Source: JACVRW01 sp038323835
Lineage (GTDB): Bacteria; Actinomycetota; Thermoleophilia; Solirubrobacterales; Thermoleophilaceae
Reading direction: 5' to 3'
Assembly: GCA_038323835.1 (NCBI GenBank)
Contig: JBBQHI010000006.1
Span: 1-64,000, forward strand
Length of the DNA: 64,000 nt
Shown piece by piece: positions 49,132 to 58,256 of this stretch. The position numbers were made by a program, and so were the translations under genes. The notes beneath the pieces are model-generated. The model was given only the letters and a program-made list of their open reading frames with translations. It did no database searches and was not told the origin of the DNA. Position 1 is the first letter of the stretch, and each line of letters opens with the position of its first letter.

Positions 49132-50088
49132 CTAAGGGGCGACGTTGTTCAGGCGGCGCACGGCCTTGAACAGGCCGCCGCTCTCGAACATGTCCACGGC
49201 CACGAGTGTGGGCATGATCCCGCGGACTGCCCTGCAGGCGAGTGCGCGCCCGACGAGCGTGTCGGTGGCGTTCACCACGGCCGATCCCGCGGGGGTGGGC
49301 GCCGACGGCGGCGACCAGTGGTTCATCAGGAAGAGCGAGCCGGTGGTGCCGCCGCGGTTGGGCGCGCAGCTCGCCGGCCATTGGGCGGGATCGGTGATCT
49401 GGCTCGCCACCGGCCAGTTGTAGTTCGTCTCCTGGACGATCCCTTGGAAGGCCTCGTGGTACCAGCGCACGTCCCCCGAGTCGTGCTCGGCCGTGACCAC
49501 CAGCTGCCGGCCCCTCTGGATCATCCGGCGCAGCTTCGGCCATCTGGGCCCCGTGCGCCCTCGCCACACGTGCTCGATCAGCCCCGAGCGGCGGATCTCA
49601 TGGGCGAAGTCCGTGGGCGCCACGTAGTCCTCGTTCACGATCATCAGGACGTTGTCGGGATGCTGGTCGAGGAACGCGTCCATCGCACGCAGCACGTCGA
49701 TCAGCGGCGTGGCGCCGAGCTGGCAGGCCACGTGGCAGAGATAGAGCCGGCTCTGCGGGGTCTTCACCGGGTCGGCCACCACACCACCGCCCGAGGTCAC
49801 GTGCGCGTAGTAGGTGTCGAACAGGAATCCGCGCACGCCCAGCGCCAGCTGATCCGGGATGCCCACCGGCTGGTTGGGGAACGTCCATCCGAGCGAGGCG
49901 GCGGACATCGAGTTGTGGGTGGCGGGCAGCACGACCTGGTTGAAGTGCCGATCGCAGTAGCGCGCGTTGCCGTTGCAGCGGATCGGGAACGCGGCCGAGG
50001 CCGAGCCGGCCAGCGCCAGCCACAGGGCCAGCGTGGTGACCACGGCCAGCGCAATGGCCCCGCTACGTCCGGTGCGATCCCTCCTCAT
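49132..50088 (-). CDS. Secreted PLC-like phosphodiesterase (PI-PLC X-domain-like)
   Basis: 318 residues. Signal peptide with RRDRTGRSG n-region and SASA cleavage. The catalytic half begins VVLPATHNSMSAA (first His), GVRGFLFDTYYA, LYLCHVAC (second His) and NVLMIVNEDYVAP, the TIM-barrel PI-PLC-like fold. Metal and phosphate residues are consistent with the family. Cys pairs (RCNGNARYC, CHVAC) suggest disulfides. It acts outside the cell on phospholipids or glycerophosphodiesters. Confidence 0.85.
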   Translation of the reverse strand: MRRDRTGRSGAIALAVVTTLALWLALAGSASAAFPIRCNGNARYCDRHFNQVVLPATHNSMSAASLGWTFPNQPVGIPDQLALGVRGFLFDTYYAHVTSGGGVVADPVKTPQSRLYLCHVACQLGATPLIDVLRAMDAFLDQHPDNVLMIVNEDYVAPTDFAHEIRRSGLIEHVWRGRTGPRWPKLRRMIQRGRQLVVTAEHDSGDVRWYHEAFQGIVQETNYNWPVASQITDPAQWPASCAPNRGGTTGSLFLMNHWSPPSAPTPAGSAVVNATDTLVGRALACRAVRGIMPTLVAVDMFESGGLFKAVRRLNNVAP

Positions 50089-50152
50089 CCGGTGCCCACC
50101 CTAGTCCGCCCGCGACGGGCGAACCAGGGGGAACCCGATGGCTGCGCTCCGT

Positions 50153-51397
50153 TCAGGCGGCCTGGCGCGGGCGGCGGCGGCGGCGATTGCGGCCGGGGCG
50201 GCCGTCACCGGCGGGACGGCGGGGGCCGTCTCCGTTCGTCCGGCGCGACCTGTCGTCGCCGCTGCGGCGCGACCCCTGGGTCACGAGGCCGGCGTCGTCA
50301 AGCTCGCGCTCCAGGCGCAGCTTCTTCGCGATCCGGCCCACGTCCGCGGCCTCACCGGCCGAGACCAGGGTGACGCCGATTCCCGAGCGCCCGGCACGGC
50401 CCGTGCGGCCGAGGCGGTGCACGTAGCTCTCGTGGTCCGGCGGAGCATCGAAGTTGATCACGTGTGTGATGTCGTCGATGTCCAGTCCCCGGGCGGCCAC
50501 GTCGGTGGCCACCAGCGTGTCCACGCGGCCCGACTCAAACTGGCCGAGGGCGCGCTCGCGCTGGGACTGTGACTTGTTGCCGTGCATCGCCAGCGCCTCG
50601 ATGTCATGGGCGCGCAGGCGCTTGACCAGGCGGTCCGCTCCGCGCTTGGTGCGCACGAACACGAGCCGGCGGTGGCTTGCCTCGCGCCGCAGCTCGTGCA
50701 CGAGGGCGTCCAGCTTGCCCTCGTGGGTCACGGCCACGAAGCGGTGGCTCACGTCGGCCCAGAGCTCGGGCTTGACCGTGTGCTCGTGCGTGCGGGCGTC
50801 GTGCGTGTAGGCGGAGGCGATCTTGCCCACCACACCCTCGAGCGTGGCCGAGAAGAAGAGCGTCTGACGGTCCCTCGGGGTGAGGCTGACGATGCGGTCG
50901 ACGGCCGGGCGGAAGCCCATGTCGAGCATGCGGTCGGCCTCGTCCAGAACGAGGATGCGCGCCCGCTTGAGACTCAGCGCGCCGCGGTCGATCAGGTCCT
51001 CGAGGCGGCCTGGAGTGGCAACCACGATGTGGGCGTTGGAGGCCAGCTTGGCCTGCTTGTGGATGCCCGCGCCTCCGTAGACGGCGGCGATGGACAACGC
51101 CCGGGCGTGAGCCAGCGGGCGGATGTCTTCCACGATCTGGAGAGCGAGCTCACGGGTGGGGGCGAGGATCAGCGCCGAGGGGCGCGGGTCCGTGGCCTCC
51201 ACGAGGTCCACGATCGGGACCCCGAAGGCGAGCGTCTTGCCCGAACCGGTGGGCGACTTCACGAGCACGTCGTGTCCGGCGAGCACGTCGGGCACGGCGA
51301 GCTGCTGGATCGGGAAGGGCTCTTTGATCCCTCGCGTGGTGAGGGCGCCGAGCACAGCGCTCGATACGCCGAGATCGGCAAAGGTATGGGACGACAT
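50153..51397 (-). CDS. DEAD-box RNA helicase (RhlE/DeaD-like)
   Basis: 414 residues. Q motif FADLGVSSAVLGALTTRGIKEPFPIQ, motif I SPTGSGKT, PTRELALQ, TPGRL, DEAD in LVLDEADRMLDMGF, SAT (FFSATLEG), and VATDVAARGLDIDD with HRLGRTGRAGRSG. All helicase motifs are present. The C-terminal 50 residues are basic and Gly/Arg-rich, as in RNA-binding tails. It unwinds structured RNA, usually in ribosome assembly or cold response. A leader of about 130 bases with two hairpins precedes it. Confidence 0.95.
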   Translation of the reverse strand: MSSHTFADLGVSSAVLGALTTRGIKEPFPIQQLAVPDVLAGHDVLVKSPTGSGKTLAFGVPIVDLVEATDPRPSALILAPTRELALQIVEDIRPLAHARALSIAAVYGGAGIHKQAKLASNAHIVVATPGRLEDLIDRGALSLKRARILVLDEADRMLDMGFRPAVDRIVSLTPRDRQTLFFSATLEGVVGKIASAYTHDARTHEHTVKPELWADVSHRFVAVTHEGKLDALVHELRREASHRRLVFVRTKRGADRLVKRLRAHDIEALAMHGNKSQSQRERALGQFESGRVDTLVATDVAARGLDIDDITHVINFDAPPDHESYVHRLGRTGRAGRSGIGVTLVSAGEAADVGRIAKKLRLERELDDAGLVTQGSRRSGDDRSRRTNGDGPRRPAGDGRPGRNRRRRRPRQAA

Positions 51398-51534
51398 ACG
51401 TGACTCCTAGCGGCCACCGGAAGCGGGGCCATATGGTGATCCGGGAGATTCGACTGACCCGGATCGCCTGAGCGCACGAGACAAGAACCTCGCGGGAGGC
51501 GGCGCCTCCCACAAATCCGAGGCTAGCAGGGTTT
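51398..51534 (-). promoter_or_regulatory. Structured leader of the DEAD-box helicase gene
   Basis: The 137 bases upstream of the helicase start hold two hairpins: GATCCGGG (51438-51445) with CCCGGATC (51458-51465), and GGGAGGC-GGC-GCCTCCC (about 51494-51510). The second, distal one could also terminate the HNH transcript. Cold-shock helicase genes often have long structured leaders, so thermo- or autoregulation is possible. Confidence 0.5.
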
Positions 51535-52065
51535 TCATCCGACTCCCGTGCCCTTGCGCCGGTTGCACTCACCGCACAGCAGCTGGAGGTTGGCCGCATT
51601 GTCGGCCCCCCCGAGGGCCACGGGGATCACGTGGTCGTACTGGAGGTCGAAGGCCGAGCCGCAGTCCGCGCAGCGCCCGCCGTCGCGCTCGAACACCGCC
51701 CGGCGGACCTCCCGGGACAGCGCCCGGCGGCGAGGAGCACGCTCCTCACCGGTCGCGGCCAGCGTGGCGTGCGCCCGCTCGAGCCGGCGCCGCCGGCGCA
51801 GCTCGCGCTCGCGCACGAGGGCGAGTACGTCGCGCTCCTCCAGATCCTGGTCCTCCCAGTAGAGACGCCCCTCGAAGAGCCAGTAGGCGCGGTGCGCCTC
51901 GTCCGCGACGGGCACCGGGAGGGATGCGGAGCGAGCGACGAGCGCGCGCTGGCGCGCGTGCCCCCAGGACCGTCCCACGGGGACCCGGCCCCGCACCAGC
52001 CGGTAGCGGCGACCAAGCAGCGTGAGTCTCCGCTCGACCTCGGCGTTTCCCACCTCCCGGAGCAT
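51535..52065 (-). CDS. HNH endonuclease family protein
   Basis: 176 residues. The C-terminal HNH domain reads GRCADCGSAFDLQYDHVIP, then GGADNAANLQLLCGECNRRKG, with two CxxC zinc knuckles and the DH catalytic core. The first 110 residues are Arg-rich and helical, without a known domain. It may be a housekeeping or defence nuclease; the neighbourhood shows no restriction or phage genes. Confidence 0.88.
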   Translation of the reverse strand: MLREVGNAEVERRLTLLGRRYRLVRGRVPVGRSWGHARQRALVARSASLPVPVADEAHRAYWLFEGRLYWEDQDLEERDVLALVRERELRRRRRLERAHATLAATGEERAPRRRALSREVRRAVFERDGGRCADCGSAFDLQYDHVIPVALGGADNAANLQLLCGECNRRKGTGVG

Positions 52066-52135
52066 GTCGCGAACCTAGGCCCCCGCCCCGACGACGGGCA
52101 CGGGACGTTGCATGCCCCGCGCTAGTGTCAGCGCG

Positions 52136-53164
52136 ATGCAGCTCAGGAACCTCGGAACCACCGGCGTGAAGGTCAGCCCGCTGTGCCTCGGCGCGATGAT
52201 GTTCGGGGCCTGGGGAGAACGCGACCACGACAAGTCGGCCGCGATCATTCACCGTGCGCTCGACGCCGGGATCAACTTCATCGACACCGCGGACGTGTAC
52301 TCGCGCGGGGAGTCCGAGGAGATCGTGGGCAACGCGCTCAAGGGCCGCCGCGACAACGTGGTGCTGGCCACCAAGGTGCACGGCTCCATGGGCGACGACC
52401 CGAACGAGTTCGGCAACTCGCGCCGCTGGATCGTGCGCGAGGTGGAGAACAGCCTGCGCCGCCTCGGCACGGACTGGATCGACCTCTACCAGATCCATCG
52501 CCCCGAGCCGGACACCGACATCGACGAGACCCTGGGCGCGCTCACCGACCTGGTGCGCGCCGGGAAGGTGCGCTACGTCGGCTCGTCCACGTTCCCCGCG
52601 AGCGCGATCGTGGAGGCGCAGTGGACGGCCCATCGCCGGAATCGCGAGCGCTTCGTGACCGAGCAGCCGCCGTACTCGGTACTGGTGCGAGGAGTGGAGG
52701 AGGACGTGCTCCCCACCTGCCGGCGTCACGGTATGGGCGTGATCCCCTGGAGCCCGCTGGCCGGAGGGTGGCTGTCCGGCCGGTACCGCAAGGGCGAGGA
52801 GGTGGAGACCTCGCGGCGGGCGCAGATGATTCCCGACCGCTACGACATGAATATCCCGGCGAACCAGCGCAAGCTGGAGGCCGCCGACGCGCTGGCGGTG
52901 CTCGCCGAGGAGGCGGGCATTTCCCTGATCGAGCTGGCCCTGGCCTTCGTCATCCGGCATCCCGCGGTCACCGCCGCCATAATCGGCCCCCGCACCATGG
53001 AGCATCTGGAGTCGCAGCTCACCGCCGTGGACGTCACCCTCTCCGACGAGATCCTCGACCGCATCGACGAGATCGTGCCCCCGGGCACGAACGTGAATCC
53101 GGTGGACGCCGGCTGGCAGAACCCCGACCTGCGGCCCGAGGCCCGGCGCCGCCCGGTGGCCTGA
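52136..53164 (+). CDS. Aldo/keto reductase
   Basis: 342 residues from ATG 52136. It has MQLRNLGTTGVKVSPLCLGA, FIDTADVYSRGESEEIVG (Asp-Tyr), VVLATKVHGSMG (Lys), IDLYQIHRPEPDTDIDETL (His) and IIGPRTMEHLESQL for NADPH. A classic AKR tetrad of Asp, Tyr, Lys, His is visible. It reduces aldehydes or ketones. The peroxiredoxin starts one base after its stop, so both are made from one message. Confidence 0.93.
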   Translation: MQLRNLGTTGVKVSPLCLGAMMFGAWGERDHDKSAAIIHRALDAGINFIDTADVYSRGESEEIVGNALKGRRDNVVLATKVHGSMGDDPNEFGNSRRWIVREVENSLRRLGTDWIDLYQIHRPEPDTDIDETLGALTDLVRAGKVRYVGSSTFPASAIVEAQWTAHRRNRERFVTEQPPYSVLVRGVEEDVLPTCRRHGMGVIPWSPLAGGWLSGRYRKGEEVETSRRAQMIPDRYDMNIPANQRKLEAADALAVLAEEAGISLIELALAFVIRHPAVTAAIIGPRTMEHLESQLTAVDVTLSDEILDRIDEIVPPGTNVNPVDAGWQNPDLRPEARRRPVA

Positions 53165-53165
53165 G

Positions 53166-53630
53166 ATGGCATCTCCGAAGGTGGGCGACGCCGCCCCGGA
53201 CTTCACACTCGAGGGCACCGAGGGGACCTTCACTCTCTCCGAGCACCGCGGCGAGCGCGTGATCCTGCTCTTCTACCCCGGGGACAACACGCCGGTGTGT
53301 ACGCGCCAGTTCTGCTCCTACAGGGACAACCCCGAGACGCTGGACGAGCTCGGGGCCCTTGTGGTGGGGATCTCCTCGCAGGATCTGGACACGCACGCGG
53401 GCTTCGTGGCCAAGCACGGGCTCAACGTGCCCCTGCTTGCCGACATCGCCAGCACGGTGGCCAAGTCCTACGGCGCGCACCAGCGACTGCGCGGAACGCG
53501 CCGCTCGGTGGTGATCGTGGACGAGGAGGGCATTGTGCGCCACCGCCACGATCACACCCTCGGGCTGGACTTCCAGTCCGCGGACGAACTGCGCGCCGCG
53601 CTGGACTCGTTGGGCCCTGCTCCGGTCTAG
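53166..53630 (+). CDS. Peroxiredoxin (BCP/PrxQ type)
   Basis: 154 residues. KVGDAAPDFTLEGTEGTFTLSEHRG, then FYPGDNTPVCTRQFCSYRD with the peroxidatic Cys45 and resolving Cys50 five residues later, as in PrxQ. It removes peroxides using thioredoxin. It is one base from the aldo/keto reductase, a stress-defence pair. Confidence 0.92.
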   Translation: MASPKVGDAAPDFTLEGTEGTFTLSEHRGERVILLFYPGDNTPVCTRQFCSYRDNPETLDELGALVVGISSQDLDTHAGFVAKHGLNVPLLADIASTVAKSYGAHQRLRGTRRSVVIVDEEGIVRHRHDHTLGLDFQSADELRAALDSLGPAPV

Positions 53631-53636
53631 GACGAA

Positions 53637-54002
53637 CTAGTCCGAGGAGCCGAAGGTGGCCAGCCAGACCCAGTAGATCATCAGGGCCTGGATCGGCAGG
53701 CGGCCGTACAGCGCGGCGGGAGGGATCTTCCGGTAGCGCTCGGGGTGCAGGGCCATGTTCACGTTCGCGGGGAACACGGCGAGCAGCGTGGCGATGCCGA
53801 GCGCGCCGCCCAGCTTTCGTGTCCGCGGATGAAGGACGGCGGCGCCGGAGAGGAGCTCGGCCACGCCCGACACGGCCACCAGCTCGTCGTGCGCGGGCAG
53901 GTAGTCGGGCATGATCGCCTTGTAGCTCTTCGGCATCGCGAAGTGGTTCAGGCCCGCGATCACGAGGCCGGGTCCCGCAAATGCCCTGGCGATGGTCCGC
54001 AC
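53637..54002 (-). CDS. DoxX-like small membrane protein
   Basis: 121 residues with four predicted helices. AGPGLVIAGLNHFAMPKSYKAIMPDYLP, SGVAELLSGAAVLHPRTRKLGGAL and FPANVNMALHPERYRK match DoxX/DUF417-like proteins. They sit in the cytoplasmic membrane and are often linked to redox or thiosulfate metabolism; the role is not settled. It ends six bases from the peroxiredoxin stop and lies 25 bases after a small gene on the same strand. Confidence 0.85.
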   Translation of the reverse strand: MRTIARAFAGPGLVIAGLNHFAMPKSYKAIMPDYLPAHDELVAVSGVAELLSGAAVLHPRTRKLGGALGIATLLAVFPANVNMALHPERYRKIPPAALYGRLPIQALMIYWVWLATFGSSD

Positions 54003-54027
54003 GGCGCGGGAGCCTTGCAGATCCGGC

Positions 54028-54204
54028 CTAGGCAGGAGGCGGGATGCGGTCCCGGATCTCGTTCAGCGCGTCGAACACGGCCAGCGTGGCGTGGGTGTTC
54101 GCCAGGAGGGCGTACGTCTCGGCCTGGTCGTTGCCGCTCTCGCTGAGCTTCACAGCGGCGTCGGCGTACTGGCGGGCCCGGAAGGCGGAGTTCTCGTCGC
54201 TCAT
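54028..54204 (-). CDS. Small conserved-looking helical protein (58 residues)
   Basis: ATG 54204 to TAG 54028 gives MSDENSAFRARQYADAAVKL, then SESGNDQAETYALLANTHAT and LAVFDALNEIRDRIPPPA. The codon bias is strong, the sequence is a balanced amphipathic helical pair and the stop is clean, so it looks real. There is no signal or membrane segment. It precedes the DoxX gene by 25 bases. Function unknown; actinobacterial genomes have many such small soluble proteins. Confidence 0.65.
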   Translation of the reverse strand: MSDENSAFRARQYADAAVKLSESGNDQAETYALLANTHATLAVFDALNEIRDRIPPPA

Positions 54205-54265
54205 GCGGCGCTGTTACCCCGAAAGCGGCCGCTACACCCCGCGGGTGGCGCTGAATCACGGCCCA

Positions 54266-54309
54266 GGCGAGGAGCGCAGCCCGACCGTTGATCGGGCGAG
54301 CACCGCAGC
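54266..54309 (+). repeat. REP-like intergenic repeat, copy 7
   Basis: 44-base element with core GCCCGACCGTTGATCGGGC, one mismatch in the stem. It lies 62 bases upstream of the small protein start. Confidence 0.85.
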
Positions 54310-54498
54310 CACCAATTCGACAGACCGTCGAGGGACGTTTCGCCACCGGTCCCAAGACGCCGCGGCCGCCGGCGGGCATGCTGGCCGAGTGCACTCTCCT
54401 CCCAACACGGATGCCCGCGGCGGGGGTGACGCTCTCTGACAGGAGCGACCGGATTCCCTCGCCGGAAGCGGGCAGCGTGTCGAGCACACGGGACGAGG

Positions 54499-54527
54499 CC
54501 GGGGCCGCGGTTTCCCCGCGGCCCCGG
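54499..54527 (-). terminator. Strong hairpin terminator of the propeller gene
   Basis: CCGGGGCCGCGG-TTTCC-CCGCGGCCCCGG is a perfect 12-base stem with a 5-base loop, 35 bases past the stop of the minus-strand gene that ends at 54562. No T-tract is present on that strand. Confidence 0.7.
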
Positions 54528-54561
54528 TCGTTCCCGGTTTATTCCTGAACGCCCTCGCCGG

Positions 54562-55542
54562 CTAGGGCTTGGCCCGGTACACCGCGCCGGTGAGGTCGCC
54601 GGTGTAGACCCATCCCCTGTGCGTTCCCAGCGCCACCACCGGAGCGACGTACCCGCTGAGGAACGTCTTCGGGGTGCCTCCGCCGTTGGCGCTGAGGGAG
54701 GCCACCGCCATCGGGCCGAACTCGGCCACGTAGAGCCGCTGGCCGATCGGGCTGATCCCCATGGGTGAGGTGTGCTGGGGGAACGTCGCGAACGGCTTGG
54801 CGTAGCCCTTGCAGAGCGCGGCCACCAGGCCGTTGCACTTCGGGAAGCCGAAGTCCAGACCGGGCTTCGGGCTCACGATGTAGTCCGGCGGGGCCGGATC
54901 CACGTTGTCCTGCGAAAGCACCGTGAGGAACGGCCGTGCGTGGCCCTTCACGAACGTGGACTGCCAGGGCTGGCGCAGTCCGCGGGACACGATCTTGAGA
55001 CCGCCCTTTCCGCTCGTCTTCAGGGAGAGGTAGGTTTGATCGTACGGGCGGCTCTTCAGGCGCTTGAACTCGTTCGCGTCGCCGAACGACCCGCCCGTGT
55101 AGAGGCGCCCGTCCCTGTAGGCGAGTCCGGTGAAGCCGCTGAAGTGCTTGCGATCGGACTTGTAGACCACGCGCTTGTGCTTGAACTTCTTGCCGTTCCA
55201 CTTGCTCCAGGCGAGGATCCGGTCGAGCGCGCTCACGTAGAGCGTGCCTCGGTGCCACACCACGCCGAACACAATCTTGGGTGAACCGGGCAGGTTCACG
55301 GCGGTGCCGTTCTTCAGGACGAACACGCCGCCGGGGGCACTGCCGTCCTCCGCTCCGCCGGCGGCCGCGAACACGGTGCCGCCTCCGAAGGCGAACTGAG
55401 TGGGAGTGGGCACGCCCTGGGCGACCGTTTGAACGGTCGCGCCGTTGGCGGCGGTGGGTGGCGGGGGTCCCTGCGCGGCGGCCGTGGCGGCCAGCGCCAG
55501 CGAGCCGGCAAGGGCTGCGACGAGTGGGCGTAAGAGGCGCAT
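54562..55542 (-). CDS. Secreted beta-propeller protein, sugar dehydrogenase-like
   Basis: 326 residues from ATG 55542 with AGGAG six bases upstream. Signal peptide RLLRPLVAALAGSLALAATAAAQ. The mature part has VPTPTQFAFGGGTVFAAAGG, GVVWHRGTLYVSAL, FTGLAYRDGRLYTGG, PGLDFGFPKCNG and MGISPIGQRLYVAEFG, repeated blades like PQQ-type or NHL propellers, but the PQQ-site blocks of the 40742 protein are weak. It probably binds or oxidises sugars outside the cell. Confidence 0.8.
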   Translation of the reverse strand: MRLLRPLVAALAGSLALAATAAAQGPPPPTAANGATVQTVAQGVPTPTQFAFGGGTVFAAAGGAEDGSAPGGVFVLKNGTAVNLPGSPKIVFGVVWHRGTLYVSALDRILAWSKWNGKKFKHKRVVYKSDRKHFSGFTGLAYRDGRLYTGGSFGDANEFKRLKSRPYDQTYLSLKTSGKGGLKIVSRGLRQPWQSTFVKGHARPFLTVLSQDNVDPAPPDYIVSPKPGLDFGFPKCNGLVAALCKGYAKPFATFPQHTSPMGISPIGQRLYVAEFGPMAVASLSANGGGTPKTFLSGYVAPVVALGTHRGWVYTGDLTGAVYRAKP

Positions 55543-55713
55543 GCGAGTCTCCTGATCGGTGGTGGTGGACACAGCCGCACGTCCGGCGCGAGCTGCCGGT
55601 GCCTTACACCCAAAAGGAGTCGGAAGGGGCACCGCGACCGGACGGATGATAGACAGACGCGACGCACCGTGGGGGGGAGCCTTGGCCGGGGCGCAAACCC
55701 GGTCCCCGAGAGG

Positions 55714-56958
55714 TCAGGGAGCCGAGGCGGAGGGGACGCCGGGGGCCCTCACGGCGAGCATCAGCCCGAACCTCGCCTCCGGATCATCCAGGGCCGGCCC
55801 GAACGCCTCGCGGAGTTGTCCCAGCCGGTAGCGCACCGTCTGGGGATGGACGTGGAGGTCGTCCGCGACGTCCGCCACACGGCCCTGGTGGTCGAGCCAG
55901 CTCCGGAGGGTGTCCAGCAGGCGTGCGCGTGAGCCCGGGGTGCGGCCCTCGAGCGGCGCGAGGCTCCCCGCCGCCAGGTCGTCCAGCAGCCGCCGGTCCC
56001 GGAGCAGGGCGAGCTTCGGGAGGTGGAGGTCGGTGACGAGCGGCCGCTCGGCCGGGAGGAGGTCCTCCTCGGCCAGCCGCAGCGCGGAGGCGGCGCGCTC
56101 GGCGCTGCGCCAGGTCTCCGTCCAGGGCACGACCGGGCCCACAGCGGCGGGCGCGTCGTCCAGTGCGCGGGTCAGGTCCCGGAGCCGCCCGGGGGCGGCC
56201 GCGTCCGGAACCAGGGCGCAGGCCGTGTCGTCGGCCAGCACCGCCACCACCGATCCGAGTGGAAGCCGGGCGGCGGCGCGAGGCTCGGCCGGTCCGCGCC
56301 ACACGACGGCGGCCAGGGTGGCGGGAAGTGGCCAGGCCGCGTCGCGGGCGGCCTCCTCCACGGCGGCGGCGTCGGCCGGGGGGCGGGACACCATCAGCTG
56401 CACCAGGGCGTGGCGCCGGCCCGCGGCCGCGCCGGCGGTCACGGACTGCTCGAACGCATAGCCCTCGGCCGAGCGTGCCGAGAGCTGGTCGATGAACGCG
56501 AACACCGACTCGGCGAGCGGGGCGAGCACGTCAGCGCCCAGGCCGGCCTCGCGGGCGCTCGCCGCGGCGTTGCGCCACGCCACCCTCGCGCCGACCCGGT
56601 AGGCCGACAGCAGCGCCTCGAGCGCGCGCCCCTCACGCGCCTCGCCCCGCCCGAGCTCGAAGTAGATGTCCCGCGCGCCGGCCGGGCGGCGCCGGGCGCC
56701 GTCCACCGCGCTCACGAACTGCTCCAGTGCCCGGACCACTCCGGTGCGGATGCCGGCGCCGAACCGACCGTCGAGCGGGCGGGCGTAGGCGGGGACCGCG
56801 GAGCGGATGGCGTCGATCATCTCGTCGGCGGTGCGCGCCAGTCCCGGCCGCAGCACGTCCGCCATGCCGGGGGGCAGTGCCTCCCACGGAACGGGAGAAA
56901 GTTGTAATGAACTTACGGCTTTCCGGGGTTCGGTTGTGGGCATCCCGCGCAGAATCAT
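55714..56958 (-). CDS. PucR/CdaR-like transcriptional regulator
   Basis: 414 residues, ATG 56958 or 56943. The N-terminal helical domain and a degenerate GGDEF-like centre lead to the C-terminal PucR helix-turn-helix: LLDTLRSWLDHQGRVADVADDLHVHPQTVRYRLGQLRE. This module controls purine, amino-acid or lipid catabolism in actinobacteria. It is divergent from an acyl-CoA dehydrogenase, about 50-65 bases apart, which is its likely target. Confidence 0.9.
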   Translation of the reverse strand: MILRGMPTTEPRKAVSSLQLSPVPWEALPPGMADVLRPGLARTADEMIDAIRSAVPAYARPLDGRFGAGIRTGVVRALEQFVSAVDGARRRPAGARDIYFELGRGEAREGRALEALLSAYRVGARVAWRNAAASAREAGLGADVLAPLAESVFAFIDQLSARSAEGYAFEQSVTAGAAAGRRHALVQLMVSRPPADAAAVEEAARDAAWPLPATLAAVVWRGPAEPRAAARLPLGSVVAVLADDTACALVPDAAAPGRLRDLTRALDDAPAAVGPVVPWTETWRSAERAASALRLAEEDLLPAERPLVTDLHLPKLALLRDRRLLDDLAAGSLAPLEGRTPGSRARLLDTLRSWLDHQGRVADVADDLHVHPQTVRYRLGQLREAFGPALDDPEARFGLMLAVRAPGVPSASAP

Positions 56959-57008
56959 ACGCTCGGATCAAGCATCCTTTTCTGCGAACCCGAGAATTGG
57001 AGCTTCTG

Positions 57009-58256
57009 ATGGCCACCACCGCAAGCGCAGAGCCGCAGACCACGCCCGCCTTCTCCCTGGAGCTCTCGGACGACCAGAAGGACATCCGTGACTGGGTTCA
57101 CGGGTTCGCCGAGAACGTGGTGCGTCCCGCGGCGGCGGAGTGGGACGAGCGCGAGGAGACGCCCTGGCCGGTGATTCAGGAGGCGGCCAAGATCGGCCTC
57201 TACGGGTTCGAGGGCATCGCCCAGTTCTGGGCCGACGAGAGCGGGCTCACGTTCCCGATCGTCAACGAGGAGCTGTTCTGGGGCGACGCCGGCATCGGCA
57301 TGTCGATCATGGGCACCACCCTCGCGGTGGCCGGGATCTACTCCTCGGGCACCAATGAGCAGCTGCTCGAGTGGGTGCCCCAGTGCTACGGCACCGAGGC
57401 GGAGCCGAAGGTGGGATCCTTCTGCGTGTCCGAGCCCGACGCCGGCTCGGACGTGTCAAAGGTCCGCACCCGCGCGCGCTACGACGAGGCCAAGGACGAG
57501 TGGGTCCTCAACGGGCAGAAGGCATGGGCCACGAACGGCGGCATCGCGGCTGTTCACGTGGTGGTGGCCACGGTGGACCCTGAGCTCGGCTCGCGCGGCC
57601 ACGCCGCCTTCGTCATCGGCGAGGGCACCAAGGGCCTCGAGATGGGCACGAAGGTGAAGAAGCACGGCATCCGCGCGTCCCACACCGCGGACGTGTTCCT
57701 CGATGACTGCCGCATCCCCGGCGCCAACCTGCTGGGCGGCAAGGAGAAGCTGGACGAGCGCCTCGCCCGCGCCCGCGAGGGCACCCGGGCCAAGACCCAG
57801 GCGGCCATGCAGACCTTCGAGGTGAGCCGTCCCACCGTCGGCGCCCAGGCGCTCGGCATCGCCCGGGCCGCCTACGAGTTCGCCCTCGACTACGCCAAGG
57901 AGCGCGAGCAGTTCGGCAAGAAGATCATCGAGAACCAGGCCATCGCCTTCGCACTGGCGGACATGAAGATGGAGATCGACGCGGCCCGCCTGCTGGTGTG
58001 GCGCGCCGCCTGGATGGGCCGCACGGGGCAGCGCTTCACGAACGCCGAGGGCTCGATGTCGAAGCTGAAGGCCGGCGAGGTGGCCGTTTGGGCCACCGAG
58101 CGCGCCATCCAGATCCTGGGCGGCAACGGCTACACGCGAGAGTTCCCCGTGGAGCGCATGCACCGCGACGCGAAGATCTACACCATCTTCGAGGGCACCT
58201 CGGAGATCCAGCGCCTGGTGATCTCGCGGGCGATCTCGGGCATGCACATTCGCTGA
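57009..58256 (+). CDS. Acyl-CoA dehydrogenase
   Basis: 415 residues; ATG 57009 has GGAG about seven bases upstream. LELSDDQKDIRDWVHGFAENVVRPAAAEWDE, FCVSEPDAGSDVSKVRTRA (FAD/substrate), LNGQKAWATNGGIA, GTKVKKHGIRASHTADVFLDD, REQFGKKIIENQAIAFALADM and YTIFEGTSEIQRLVISRAI with the catalytic-base Glu. It oxidises an acyl-CoA at the alpha-beta bond with FAD. Probably controlled by the divergent PucR protein. The stop shares one base with the hemolysin III start. Confidence 0.95.
   Translation: MATTASAEPQTTPAFSLELSDDQKDIRDWVHGFAENVVRPAAAEWDEREETPWPVIQEAAKIGLYGFEGIAQFWADESGLTFPIVNEELFWGDAGIGMSIMGTTLAVAGIYSSGTNEQLLEWVPQCYGTEAEPKVGSFCVSEPDAGSDVSKVRTRARYDEAKDEWVLNGQKAWATNGGIAAVHVVVATVDPELGSRGHAAFVIGEGTKGLEMGTKVKKHGIRASHTADVFLDDCRIPGANLLGGKEKLDERLARAREGTRAKTQAAMQTFEVSRPTVGAQALGIARAAYEFALDYAKEREQFGKKIIENQAIAFALADMKMEIDAARLLVWRAAWMGRTGQRFTNAEGSMSKLKAGEVAVWATERAIQILGGNGYTREFPVERMHRDAKIYTIFEGTSEIQRLVISRAISGMHIR

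Larger units (their letters stand above)
54205..54561. other. Intergenic region
   Basis: 357 bases without a convincing gene. It contains the REP-like repeat at 54266-54309 and a strong terminator hairpin at 54499-54527. The rest shows no coding bias. Confidence 0.6.
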
